In this document: in pieces, positions 6,900 through 12,465 of the stretch | Layout: each line of letters begins with the position of its first letter | How positions within the stretch are numbered: the first letter of the stretch is position 1 | Assembly: GCA_964564035.1 (NCBI GenBank) | Contig: CAZLZN010000030.1 | Location: forward strand, 1-12,516 | DNA length: 12,516 nucleotides | Source: JAHIGH01 sp964564035 | Lineage (GTDB): Bacteria > Patescibacteriota > Microgenomatia > Levybacterales > UBA12049 | Direction of reading: 5' to 3' | The notes under the pieces: model-generated | Seen by the model: only the letters and a program-made list of their open reading frames with translations | The model's database searches: none | What the model was told of the DNA's origin: nothing | Program-made: the position numbers and the translations under genes

Positions 6900-8123
6900 T
6901 TAGTCTCCGCTCTGTACAGACAATTCTCTCAGGAATAAATTGTAATCCGGACTATTAACTATGCCGTTGTCATCAATATCGGCGTTTGGTCTAAAATCTG
7001 TATGCGCTCTGCAATAAGTCGAATTATAAAGCGAATTGGGATCGGCAATCGGTAGGGGCTCGATTGCTCCGAATCCGCAATCACGAAGAATATTGTAATC
7101 CAGTACGTTCAAAATATTATCACCCTTTACATCTCCCGCGACCAGTGCTGTTTGGGGCACTTTATTTTCGTTCAAATTTTCAATAAAAACCACTCCGCTC
7201 ACCTGTTTGCGCAAATATCTGTCGGTTTTCATTTTCAGAGTATAGTTGCCGTCCGGAAAATCCGGACCCAGATCTATGGTCCCTTTAAAATTACCTTTGC
7301 CCGAGTCATATACTATTGCGTCTTTACCTTCTTTAACAACATTGTTGTTGTTGTCCAAAACTTCGATTGTAATATCTCTTTGGGGATGCAGGGGGTTTTT
7401 GTTGCTCAGATCCGCGCCTCTGGGGTTTGGATTGTCACCGGCCGCGCCCACGCCATGCAGAAGCACATCGAGAAGTAAAATAGTCGATGTGCCTGTAGGT
7501 CGTGGGGTAAGTGTAGCTGACGGGCTTCCGGTTAACCCGGGTGTCGTGGAAGGCGCATTGTTAGCAATTGATATATTTGCCGGATTAGTTGTAGACAGCG
7601 TGTTCTCGCCTGCCTGGTCGGTAGATGCTGCCGATAATGCTTGACTAATAGTCGTGAAAGTGACAAGCGTGTTTTGATTGTTAGTAGGTGCGATAGCTTT
7701 AAAATTCACAGTCCCGAGCTTTGTGATCTTCGTTATGGCTTTGGTCGGATCTCCTCCGATCGAGACTGATGCGGCCAGCGAATCAGTGGTTATCACAGGT
7801 CCTTCAACAATTGATGGAAACGCGTCGCGGTTGAGCGTAAAAGCCTGATTGGCGTCCAGCACAATTTTTGTGGGATCAAATTTTACTTGAAATTTTATAA
7901 AAGTCACCATGTGAGTGCCGGGATCGACCATAATATCAACCGACACATTGTCTCCGACTTTTTTTGCGATCGGACTTGATGTTGTTGAGCCGGGACTAAA
8001 AGACAAAGTTGTAGAAGCGCTTGCGCGGCTTCTGTTTTCCTGCGGCCTCTGCAGTACAAATAAAGTCAGCGGTATACTGATGACCAGTGTGACAATTACA
8101 AATAATGCTATTCTATGATTCAT
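6900..8123 (-). CDS. Cohesin / X-module / dockerin surface protein
   Basis: This 407-residue protein starts with an N-terminal membrane helix (MNHRIALFVI to about residue 24) followed by Q-E-N-R-S-R-A-S. A cohesin domain spans about 38-188 (TTLSFSPGSTTS, VKFDPTKIVLDANQ, ITKLGTVNFKAI). A short Ser/Thr/Pro linker (190-213) leads to the X module (216-326: LLHGVGAAGDNPNP, GNFKGTIDLG, GNYTLKMKTDRYLRKQVSG). The dockerin (329-403) has loops GDVKGDNILNVLDYN (330-344) and ADIDDNGIVNSPDYN (381-395). The first loop has Lys where Asn or Asp is usual at position 3. Having both a cohesin and a dockerin lets it act as an adaptor or polymerise. Its X-dockerin end closely matches that of the next gene down to the C-terminus (NLFLREL-x-x-Q-x-G). 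The ATG at 8123 follows a promoter at 8138-8166. Confidence 0.85.
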   Translation of the reverse strand: MNHRIALFVIVTLVISIPLTLFVLQRPQENRSRASASTTLSFSPGSTTSSPIAKKVGDNVSVDIMVDPGTHMVTFIKFQVKFDPTKIVLDANQAFTLNRDAFPSIVEGPVITTDSLAASVSIGGDPTKAITKITKLGTVNFKAIAPTNNQNTLVTFTTISQALSAASTDQAGENTLSTTNPANISIANNAPSTTPGLTGSPSATLTPRPTGTSTILLLDVLLHGVGAAGDNPNPRGADLSNKNPLHPQRDITIEVLDNNNNVVKEGKDAIVYDSGKGNFKGTIDLGPDFPDGNYTLKMKTDRYLRKQVSGVVFIENLNENKVPQTALVAGDVKGDNILNVLDYNILRDCGFGAIEPLPIADPNSLYNSTYCRAHTDFRPNADIDDNGIVNSPDYNLFLRELSVQSGD

Positions 8124-8137
8124 TCTGAACTGTTTTA

Positions 8138-8166
8138 ATCGTATAAATAATTACCTACCGTGTCAA
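8138..8166 (-). promoter_or_regulatory. Promoter of the cohesin-VWA operon
   Basis: On the minus strand, TTGACA (8166-8161), a 17-nt spacer and TACGAT (8143-8138). The ATG at 8123 lies 14 nt past the -10, which gives a predicted leader of about 7 nt without a Shine-Dalgarno sequence. Confidence 0.55.
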
Positions 8167-8186
8167 TAAGCGGCGGGTTTTTGTAT

Positions 8187-8981
8187 CTATTGAAAGATAA
8201 CCGCCAAAGCGACAATTATACCGGGTATGATCCATACCCATGGGTTAATGTCTGGATAAAAAGGCATTACCGGAGTAGGGACGCGTGTAGGCCCGCTGAT
8301 CTGGATCGATCCGGAAGGCAGTGGGATATTTTCTCCGCGCTCTACTGCAAAATTTATTTCATCAATATATATAGGCGGCGGCGGCTGAAGATTATATGTT
8401 CCTCCGTTCACGTCTTTAAATACTATGCCCTTGATAACCGTATTCGGTAAATTAAATGCGGAGATCGGAATATTATAAACATTCCAAAAACCCGTTGGAG
8501 GAATTCCGCCATAAGATGATATGGGTACGCCATTGCCGTTGGGATCAAGCTGGTTGCCGTTTTGATCAAGCAGTTTCACGCTGATTAGCATGCCCGGAGC
8601 ACCGCCTTGAGCATAAAAAGTCAGATATTCGTATTCATTTGTGTCAAACGGCTCCGGCGACTCAAAAGTAAGCTCGTCATAAGGAGCTGTAATTGTATAG
8701 GATATAGAATTGGTTCCCTGATAAACAGGAGCTTTGTTTGTGAGGCTGATCCCGGTAATCGTTCCATACTGGATTGCGGTCTCCCAGCCGCCCGCGAGTC
8801 CGTCAAGCGTGCTTGCGTAGACACCGTATACAGGCTTGACTCCTGGGGGAATTACTATTTGTCCCGCATATGCATTGGGGATATTTTGTCCGAATATAAT
8901 TAAGGGTATCGAAATCAATATTATAAACAAGATTCCATAATGAAACATTTTTGAGCGTATCAATAAAAGTATATTCCTCAT
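8187..8981 (-). CDS. Secreted jelly-roll (carbohydrate-binding-like) protein with C-terminal membrane anchor
   Basis: This is a 264-residue protein from the ATG at 8981. Residues 12-38 form a signal peptide with hydrophobic core and a plausible A-Y-A cleavage site before G40. Residues 50-214 look like a galactose-binding-type beta sandwich related in style to CBM11/CIA30 modules: GLAGGWE (61-67), YQGTNSISYTITAPYDEL (87-104), YEYLTFYAQGG (117-127), FWNVYNIPISAFN (165-177), IKGIVFKDVNGG (183-194) and IYIDEINFAVE (204-214). A short Pro-rich stretch leads to one C-terminal membrane helix (247-262) ending the protein. It would be held in the membrane facing out, possibly binding glycans. It starts the surface-protein group, but the gene at 6900 has its own promoter. 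A TTG at 8984 is possible, but the promoter spacing favours the ATG. The domain family is a pattern judgement. Confidence 0.7.
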   Translation of the reverse strand: MRNILLLIRSKMFHYGILFIILISIPLIIFGQNIPNAYAGQIVIPPGVKPVYGVYASTLDGLAGGWETAIQYGTITGISLTNKAPVYQGTNSISYTITAPYDELTFESPEPFDTNEYEYLTFYAQGGAPGMLISVKLLDQNGNQLDPNGNGVPISSYGGIPPTGFWNVYNIPISAFNLPNTVIKGIVFKDVNGGTYNLQPPPPIYIDEINFAVERGENIPLPSGSIQISGPTRVPTPVMPFYPDINPWVWIIPGIIVALAVIFQ

Positions 8982-8988
8982 CAATCTT

Positions 8989-9018
8989 AGAATAGTTCAA
9001 TTTAAATATTGTTGTCAA
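8989..9018 (-). promoter_or_regulatory. Minus-strand promoter, leaderless spacing
   Basis: On the minus strand, TTGACA (9018-9013), an 18-nt spacer and TATTCT (8994-8989). Seven nucleotides then lead to the A of the ATG at 8981, so the transcript is predicted to begin at the start codon. Confidence 0.6.
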
Positions 9019-9022
9019 CAAT
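9008..9022. promoter_or_regulatory. 15-bp palindrome over a -35 box, possible operator
   Basis: ATTGTTG-T-CAACAAT is a perfect inverted repeat of 7 bp with one central base. It covers the whole -35 box (9013-9018) of the minus-strand promoter. The half-sequence TTGTCAA recurs 21 bp away at 9033-9039, over the -35 of the divergent dcd promoter. A repressor site is inferred; no regulator gene is in the window. Confidence 0.4.
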
Positions 9023-9032
9023 CCCGGCATTC

Positions 9033-9061
9033 TTGTCAATTCATTTTTGATCTGTTACACT
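9033..9061 (+). promoter_or_regulatory. dcd promoter, leaderless spacing
   Basis: TTGTCA (9033-9038), a 17-nt spacer, TACACT (9056-9061), then six nucleotides to the ATG at 9068. The predicted transcription start is at the start codon or one base past it. Confidence 0.55.
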
Positions 9062-9067
9062 TTGAGC

Positions 9068-9637
9068 ATGGTTTTGTCGGATACGGACATAAAAAAAGCT
9101 CTAAAAACCAAACGAATCGCTATCTCACCCGCGCCTGACCTCGATCAGCAATTGGGATCATGTTCGATTGATTTGCGCCTCGGCAACAAATTCAGGGTCT
9201 TCGATCATAGCAAATATCCCTTTATTGATCCTTCCAAAAAAGACTACAGCAACGAGATTACCAAAATCATAAATATCGAAAAAAACGGCGACTTCATAAT
9301 TCAGCCCGGTGATTTTGTTTTGGCGGTAACATTGGAGTCAGTCAAAATACCAAATGACCTGATGGGCAGACTCGAAGGCCGTTCTTCTTTGGGCAGGCTC
9401 GGTTTAGTAGTCCATTCAACAGCATCCATCTTTGACCCGGGTTGGGACGGTAATCCGGTTCTGGAACTCGGCAATCTGGGACGAATGGCAATCAAACTCA
9501 CTTGCGGGATGCGTATTTGCGCTATGACATTTGAAGAACTATCCAGTCCCGCTACGCCTTATACTGAAAAAGCGCTTGCCAAATACAAATTCCAAAAAGC
9601 GCCTGTCGAATCCCGAATTCACGAGGAAAATAGCTAA
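9068..9637 (+). CDS. dcd: dCTP deaminase (possibly bifunctional dCTP deaminase/dUTPase)
   Basis: This 189-residue protein is close to the 193 residues of E. coli Dcd. It converts dCTP to dUTP, and some family members go on to dUMP, feeding dTMP synthesis. Family motifs are SCSIDLRLG (31-39), the nucleotide-binding and catalytic segment EGRSSLGRLGL (103-113) with Arg105, Ser106 and Arg110, FDPGWDG (122-128) and VLELGNLG (131-138), in which Glu133 matches the catalytic base. The C-terminal arm KYKFQKAPVESRI (172-184) resembles the lid that closes over the triphosphate. The start is set at the ATG at 9068; a TTG at 9047 would add seven residues but overlaps the predicted -10 box. It is the first gene of the dTTP cluster, 44 nt before tmk. 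Whether it also has dUTPase activity cannot be decided from sequence. Confidence 0.9.
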   Translation: MVLSDTDIKKALKTKRIAISPAPDLDQQLGSCSIDLRLGNKFRVFDHSKYPFIDPSKKDYSNEITKIINIEKNGDFIIQPGDFVLAVTLESVKIPNDLMGRLEGRSSLGRLGLVVHSTASIFDPGWDGNPVLELGNLGRMAIKLTCGMRICAMTFEELSSPATPYTEKALAKYKFQKAPVESRIHEENS

Positions 9638-9647
9638 ATTGTCCTGA

Positions 9648-9682
9648 TTGCTTTGCGTTTTTCGTTTTACATTTTACGTTTA
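9648..9682. repeat. Heptamer array B (NCGTTTT type)
   Basis: 7-bp units TTGCTTT, GCGTTTT, TCGTTTT, ACATTTT, ACGTTTA fill the gap between dcd and tmk and end on the first base of the tmk start codon. The 17 bases at 9652-9668 recur exactly, inverted, at 11329-11345 inside thyA. Confidence 0.6.
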
Positions 9683-10362
9683 TGAAATACCACATTGAGT
9701 TTGACATTGGCTTCAGAAGAAATCCTTATTCCGGCAAATATATTGTAGTAGAAGGAATTGACGGCAGCGGCAAAACAACCCAAGTCCAAAAATTAGCCCA
9801 ATACTATCGGCAAAAAGGTTTTGACGTCGTAGCGACCAGAGAGCCCCGCAAAGATAAAAACAGTCTGATAGGGGAGTTGATCCAGAAAATACTGCGCGGA
9901 AAATCCGATGTTCCGAGCGTGGCATTCCAGTACTTATTTTCGGCAGACCGCGAAATGCATCATGAAGAGTTGATACTTCCGTCTCTTCAGGCAGGCAAAA
10001 TTGTAATATCCGACCGTTGTTTTTGGTCGGCAATACCATATGGCTTACTCGACCGCAAAACCGAACTTGATAGTAACACCGTAGAGTATATGCTTGCCGC
10101 CCAAAGCATACTTTCGATGTATCATCAGTTTGTCGTCCCTGATTATACCGTTTACCTCGACATACCGCTGGATGTAGCCTTAAAAAGGCTGGAAGGGCAG
10201 GACGATGTGAAAGAGATATATGAAGAAAAAGAAAAACTGGAAAAAATCGTAAAAGGCTACGAATGGCTGATACGCGAGTTCCGTGATGAATTTTTGGTGA
10301 TAGAAGGCACAGCCGGCGTTGACGAAGTTACAGCCAGAATTGTCTCAAAAATCAAAATTTGA
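9682..10362 (+). CDS. tmk: dTMP kinase (thymidylate kinase)
   Basis: This 226-residue P-loop kinase phosphorylates dTMP to dTDP. The Walker A motif GIDGSGKT is at 25-32 after a short extra N-terminal segment (1-18). The dTMP-binding REP is at 53-55, FSADRE at 86-91 and the DRx motif at 111-113. The last reads D-R-C followed by F-W-S-A; the usual form is D-R-Y/F-x-x-S-x-x-A. YLDIPLDVALKRL (158-170) precedes the lid region (171-195), which is rich in Glu and Lys. Family length is usually 200-215 residues, so it is slightly long. The ATG at 9682 directly follows heptamer array B and has no Shine-Dalgarno sequence. It lies between two dCTP deaminase-fold genes, consistent with a dTTP pathway operon. 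Confidence 0.92.
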   Translation: MKYHIEFDIGFRRNPYSGKYIVVEGIDGSGKTTQVQKLAQYYRQKGFDVVATREPRKDKNSLIGELIQKILRGKSDVPSVAFQYLFSADREMHHEELILPSLQAGKIVISDRCFWSAIPYGLLDRKTELDSNTVEYMLAAQSILSMYHQFVVPDYTVYLDIPLDVALKRLEGQDDVKEIYEEKEKLEKIVKGYEWLIREFRDEFLVIEGTAGVDEVTARIVSKIKI

Positions 10363-10365
10363 TTA

Positions 10366-10393
10366 TGGACATAATTTATTTTTAGTATAGAAT
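10366..10393 (+). promoter_or_regulatory. Promoter of the second dcd-like gene, leaderless spacing
   Basis: TGGACA (10366-10371), a 16-nt spacer and TAGAAT (10388-10393), then seven nucleotides to the ATG at 10401. The transcript is predicted to begin at the start codon, so this gene may be expressed independently of tmk. Confidence 0.5.
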
Positions 10394-10400
10394 TATAAAT

Positions 10401-10940
10401 ATGATACTCAGCCCCAAAATTTTATTGAATTTGGTCAAAGAAAAAAATTTGGTCGAGCGTCTCTCCGAGCGCGAACTCACCAATCCCGAGGGTACAGGCT
10501 TTGATCTCCGTCTAGGCGAGGTGTTTAAAATCTCGGGAGAAGCGTTCCTTGGAGAAACTCACAGAAAAACACCCGACATCGAATCGATTATGGTTTATGA
10601 CCCCAAAAAGAATCAATCGATCAAAATTAATCCCGGAGATTTTTTTCTCGTCAAAACAATCGAAAAGATAAATTTACCCATAGACTTATCGGCAGTTATA
10701 TTACCGAGGACTACGACTTTCCGCTCCGGCTTGTTCCTGCGCACAGGACCGATTCAGCCCGGATATTCCGGCGAATTAACATTCGGTCTCAAAAACGAAG
10801 GCCCGATTACAGTCGAGATTGAAATGGGTGCCAGATTTGTTCATGTTATTTTTCACGAAATTAAAGGCGAGGGCAGCGCTTACAGAGGCCAGTGGCAGGG
10901 CGGCCGCGTCTCGGCTGTCAAGAAAGAAAAGCAAGTCTGA
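10401..10940 (+). CDS. dCTP deaminase/dUTPase-fold paralogue with altered active site
   Basis: This 179-residue protein has the dCTP deaminase/dUTPase fold: GTGFDLRLG (31-39), INPGDFFLVKT (76-86), LPRTTTFRSGL (101-111), PGYSGELTFGL (120-130) and a C-terminal YRGQWQGGRVSA (161-172) that resembles the family lid. Aligned by eye to the first dcd product, Arg103 and Arg108 are kept, but the serines after the first Arg are threonines, the Asp of F-D-P-G is Gln119, and the position of the catalytic Glu in V-L-E is Gly129. It therefore probably does not deaminate dCTP by the standard mechanism. It may be a dUTPase-type hydrolase, a binding or regulatory subunit, or an enzyme of other specificity. 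Placement between tmk and thyA supports a role in dUTP/dTTP metabolism. It has its own predicted leaderless promoter. Confidence 0.75.
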   Translation: MILSPKILLNLVKEKNLVERLSERELTNPEGTGFDLRLGEVFKISGEAFLGETHRKTPDIESIMVYDPKKNQSIKINPGDFFLVKTIEKINLPIDLSAVILPRTTTFRSGLFLRTGPIQPGYSGELTFGLKNEGPITVEIEMGARFVHVIFHEIKGEGSAYRGQWQGGRVSAVKKEKQV

Positions 10941-10943
10941 ATA

Positions 10944-11020
10944 AATTCAGAATTTATAATTCAGAATTCAAAATTAAAGTTGTATTTATTAATTTTAAAT
11001 TAAATTCTGAACTCTAAAAT
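10944..11020. repeat. Heptamer array C with internal inverted repeat
   Basis: The left half has five 7-bp units: AATTCAG, AATTTAT, AATTCAG, AATTCAA, AATTAAA (10944-10978). The right half contains ATTCTGA and ACTCTAA (11004-11017). TTCAGAATTTA (10946-10956) is exactly complementary to TAAATTCTGAA (11001-11011), so the thyA leader region can fold into a long AT-rich hairpin. The family is that of array A, in mixed orientation. Confidence 0.6.
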
Positions 11021-12007
11021 ATGAAATCTAAATTAAAAACCCATCCCGAATATCAATATCTCGATCTCATGCGCGAGGCGCTGGAGAAAGGGATTCGCGT
11101 AGTCGACCGCGGAACCGATATTGTTTTATATAGCCTTTTTGGCAGGCAAACAAGATATGATTTATCCAAAGGATTTCCTCTCCTGACCACAAAAAGAGTT
11201 TACTGGAAAGGAGTCCTCCACGAGCTGTATTGGTTCATGTCCGGACAGACCAACATCAAATACCTCGTCGACAACAATGTTCACATTTGGGATGATTACC
11301 CGTACAAGATATATAAAACGAAAAACGAAAAACGAAAAACGCAAAATATATTATCCAAAGATGACTTTGTGGAGCAAATAAAAACAGACTTGAAATTCGC
11401 GAAAACGTGGGGTAATCTGCCGCGAATTTATGGCGAAATGTGGCGCCGCTGGCCGACAAGATCGGGCAGGACAATTGACCAGCTTAAATGGGTATTGCAG
11501 GAGATGAAAGACGACCCGAACGCGAAAAATTTAATTGTTAATTCCTGGAATCCCGAATATCTTTATACAATGGCAACAAAGGATGACGCGTCCCGTTTTC
11601 CCATCTGCCACAACATGTATCAAATAAGCAATCGCAACGGCAAGTTATCTCTTCAGCTTTACCAAAGAAGCGCCGATCTATTTCTTGGCGTACCATTTAA
11701 CATCGCAAGTTACTCTCTGCTGACGATTATTTTGGCCAAAATCGCGGGACTAGAGCCGGGCGAATTTATCCATACATTCGGAGATGTGCACATTTATGAA
11801 AATCATGTTGACCAAGTCAAAGAGCAGTTAAGCCGCGAGCCGAAACCCTTTCCCGAAATAAAAATCGACAACAGCGTAAAAAAGCTGGAAGATTTCCGGC
11901 CGGAACACGTCGAGCTTATCGGCTATGAGCCGCACCCCTCGATCAAAGCAGAGCTAACAGTTGCGGGCGGCCTCTACGACCGGAAAGCCGGCAAAATGTC
12001 AGGATGA
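11021..12007 (+). CDS. thyA: Thymidylate synthase (folate-dependent, ThyA)
   Basis: This enzyme converts dUMP to dTMP using methylene-tetrahydrofolate. It is 328 residues long (E. coli 264) but keeps the full core: GFPLLTTKRVYWKGVLHEL (51-69), the active-site loop FPICHNMYQ (193-201) with nucleophile Cys196, QLYQRSADLFLGVPFNIASY (212-231) with the phosphate-binding Arg216 and dUMP-binding Asn227, and HTFGDVHIYENH (251-262). The extra length lies largely at about 95-130 in the small variable domain, where other long ThyA proteins also carry insertions. Residues 99-109 (KTKNEKRKTQN) are encoded by a 7-bp tandem repeat. No dihydrofolate reductase is in the window to recycle the folate. The ATG at 11021 follows array C and no Shine-Dalgarno sequence is seen. 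A few C-terminal residues (GLYDRKAGKMSG) extend beyond the usual end. Confidence 0.95.
   Translation: MKSKLKTHPEYQYLDLMREALEKGIRVVDRGTDIVLYSLFGRQTRYDLSKGFPLLTTKRVYWKGVLHELYWFMSGQTNIKYLVDNNVHIWDDYPYKIYKTKNEKRKTQNILSKDDFVEQIKTDLKFAKTWGNLPRIYGEMWRRWPTRSGRTIDQLKWVLQEMKDDPNAKNLIVNSWNPEYLYTMATKDDASRFPICHNMYQISNRNGKLSLQLYQRSADLFLGVPFNIASYSLLTIILAKIAGLEPGEFIHTFGDVHIYENHVDQVKEQLSREPKPFPEIKIDNSVKKLEDFRPEHVELIGYEPHPSIKAELTVAGGLYDRKAGKMSG
11314..11341. repeat. Heptamer array D (AAAAACG) inside thyA
   Basis: Four 7-bp units, TAAAACG then AAAAACG three times, with CG at 11319, 11326, 11333 and 11340. The four units plus flanks read through as K-T-K-N-E-K-R-K-T without breaking the thyA frame. It is the inverted counterpart of array B. 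Confidence 0.7.
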
Positions 12008-12022
12008 AATTCGTATTATGGT

Positions 12023-12057
12023 GTATCAAGTATCACGTATTACGTATTAAGTATTAT
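12023..12057. repeat. Heptamer array E (GTATTAM), left flank of four-helix-bundle ORF
   Basis: Five consecutive 7-bp units: GTATCAA, GTATCAC, GTATTAC, GTATTAA, GTATTAT. It lies 15 nt before the ATG at 12073. GTATTAAGTATTA (12044-12056) is exactly complementary to repeats in array F. Confidence 0.75.
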
Positions 12058-12072
12058 TAATTACAAGTTAAT

Positions 12073-12459
12073 ATGGATACATTAAAGATTAAATCTTTTA
12101 CCGATTTGAATGCATGGAAAGAGGGGCATAAGATTGTTTTGGATGTTTATAAGTTTACAAAAAATTTTCCAATAGAAGAGCAATTCGGGTTGACTAATCA
12201 GATGAGGCGATGTGCGGTCTCAATTACAAGCAATATAGCCGAAGGGTTTTCCAGAAGAAGCAACAAGGAAAAATCTCAATTTTTTTATATGGCACTAGGT
12301 TCAGTAACAGAACTTCAAAACCAACTTGTTATCGCCAGAGATATCCGTTTTTTAAATAAAGATGAGTTCCAGGTATTAGCAGAAAAAACAATATTTGTTA
12401 ATCAATTAATAAATGGGCTAATAAAAAGTTCAAAAATAATGCATACAAAAAACATATAA
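12073..12459 (+). CDS. Four helix bundle protein (S23 / 23S rRNA intervening sequence / Avd family)
   Basis: This 128-residue protein matches the 23S rRNA-intervening-sequence protein family (Pfam 23S_rRNA_IVP): SFTDLNAWKEGHKIVLDVY (8-26), K-F-T-K-N-F-P, FGLTNQMRRCAVSITSNIAE (38-57), G-F-S-R-R-S, KEKSQFFYMALGSVTELQNQ (65-84) and L-V-I-A-R-D. Family members form pentameric four-helix bundles. Relatives are encoded in rRNA intervening sequences or act as the Avd accessory protein of diversity-generating retroelements; the role of the free-standing ones is unknown. No reverse transcriptase or rRNA lies in the window. The ORF is flanked by inverted 7-bp arrays (E and F), which would pair to loop it out, like the stem of an rRNA intervening sequence. 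Its coding sequence looks richer in A+T than that of its neighbours. The unit is probably mobile. Confidence 0.9.
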   Translation: MDTLKIKSFTDLNAWKEGHKIVLDVYKFTKNFPIEEQFGLTNQMRRCAVSITSNIAEGFSRRSNKEKSQFFYMALGSVTELQNQLVIARDIRFLNKDEFQVLAEKTIFVNQLINGLIKSSKIMHTKNI

Positions 12460-12465
12460 TTAAAA

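Noticed and set aside
8173..8204. GGCGG/CCGCC inverted repeat as a terminator at the end of the carbohydrate-binding-like gene
   Set aside because: The stem is interrupted by unequal bulges, overlaps coding sequence, and is not followed by a T run in either direction.
9047..9067. TTG start at 9047 for dcd
   Set aside because: The extension overlaps the predicted -10 box, and the family normally starts at M-x-L-S-D as at 9068.
12073..12459. Diversity-generating retroelement (Avd-like gene)
   Set aside because: No reverse transcriptase, template repeat or variable repeat is visible in the window; only the family relationship to Avd is supported.
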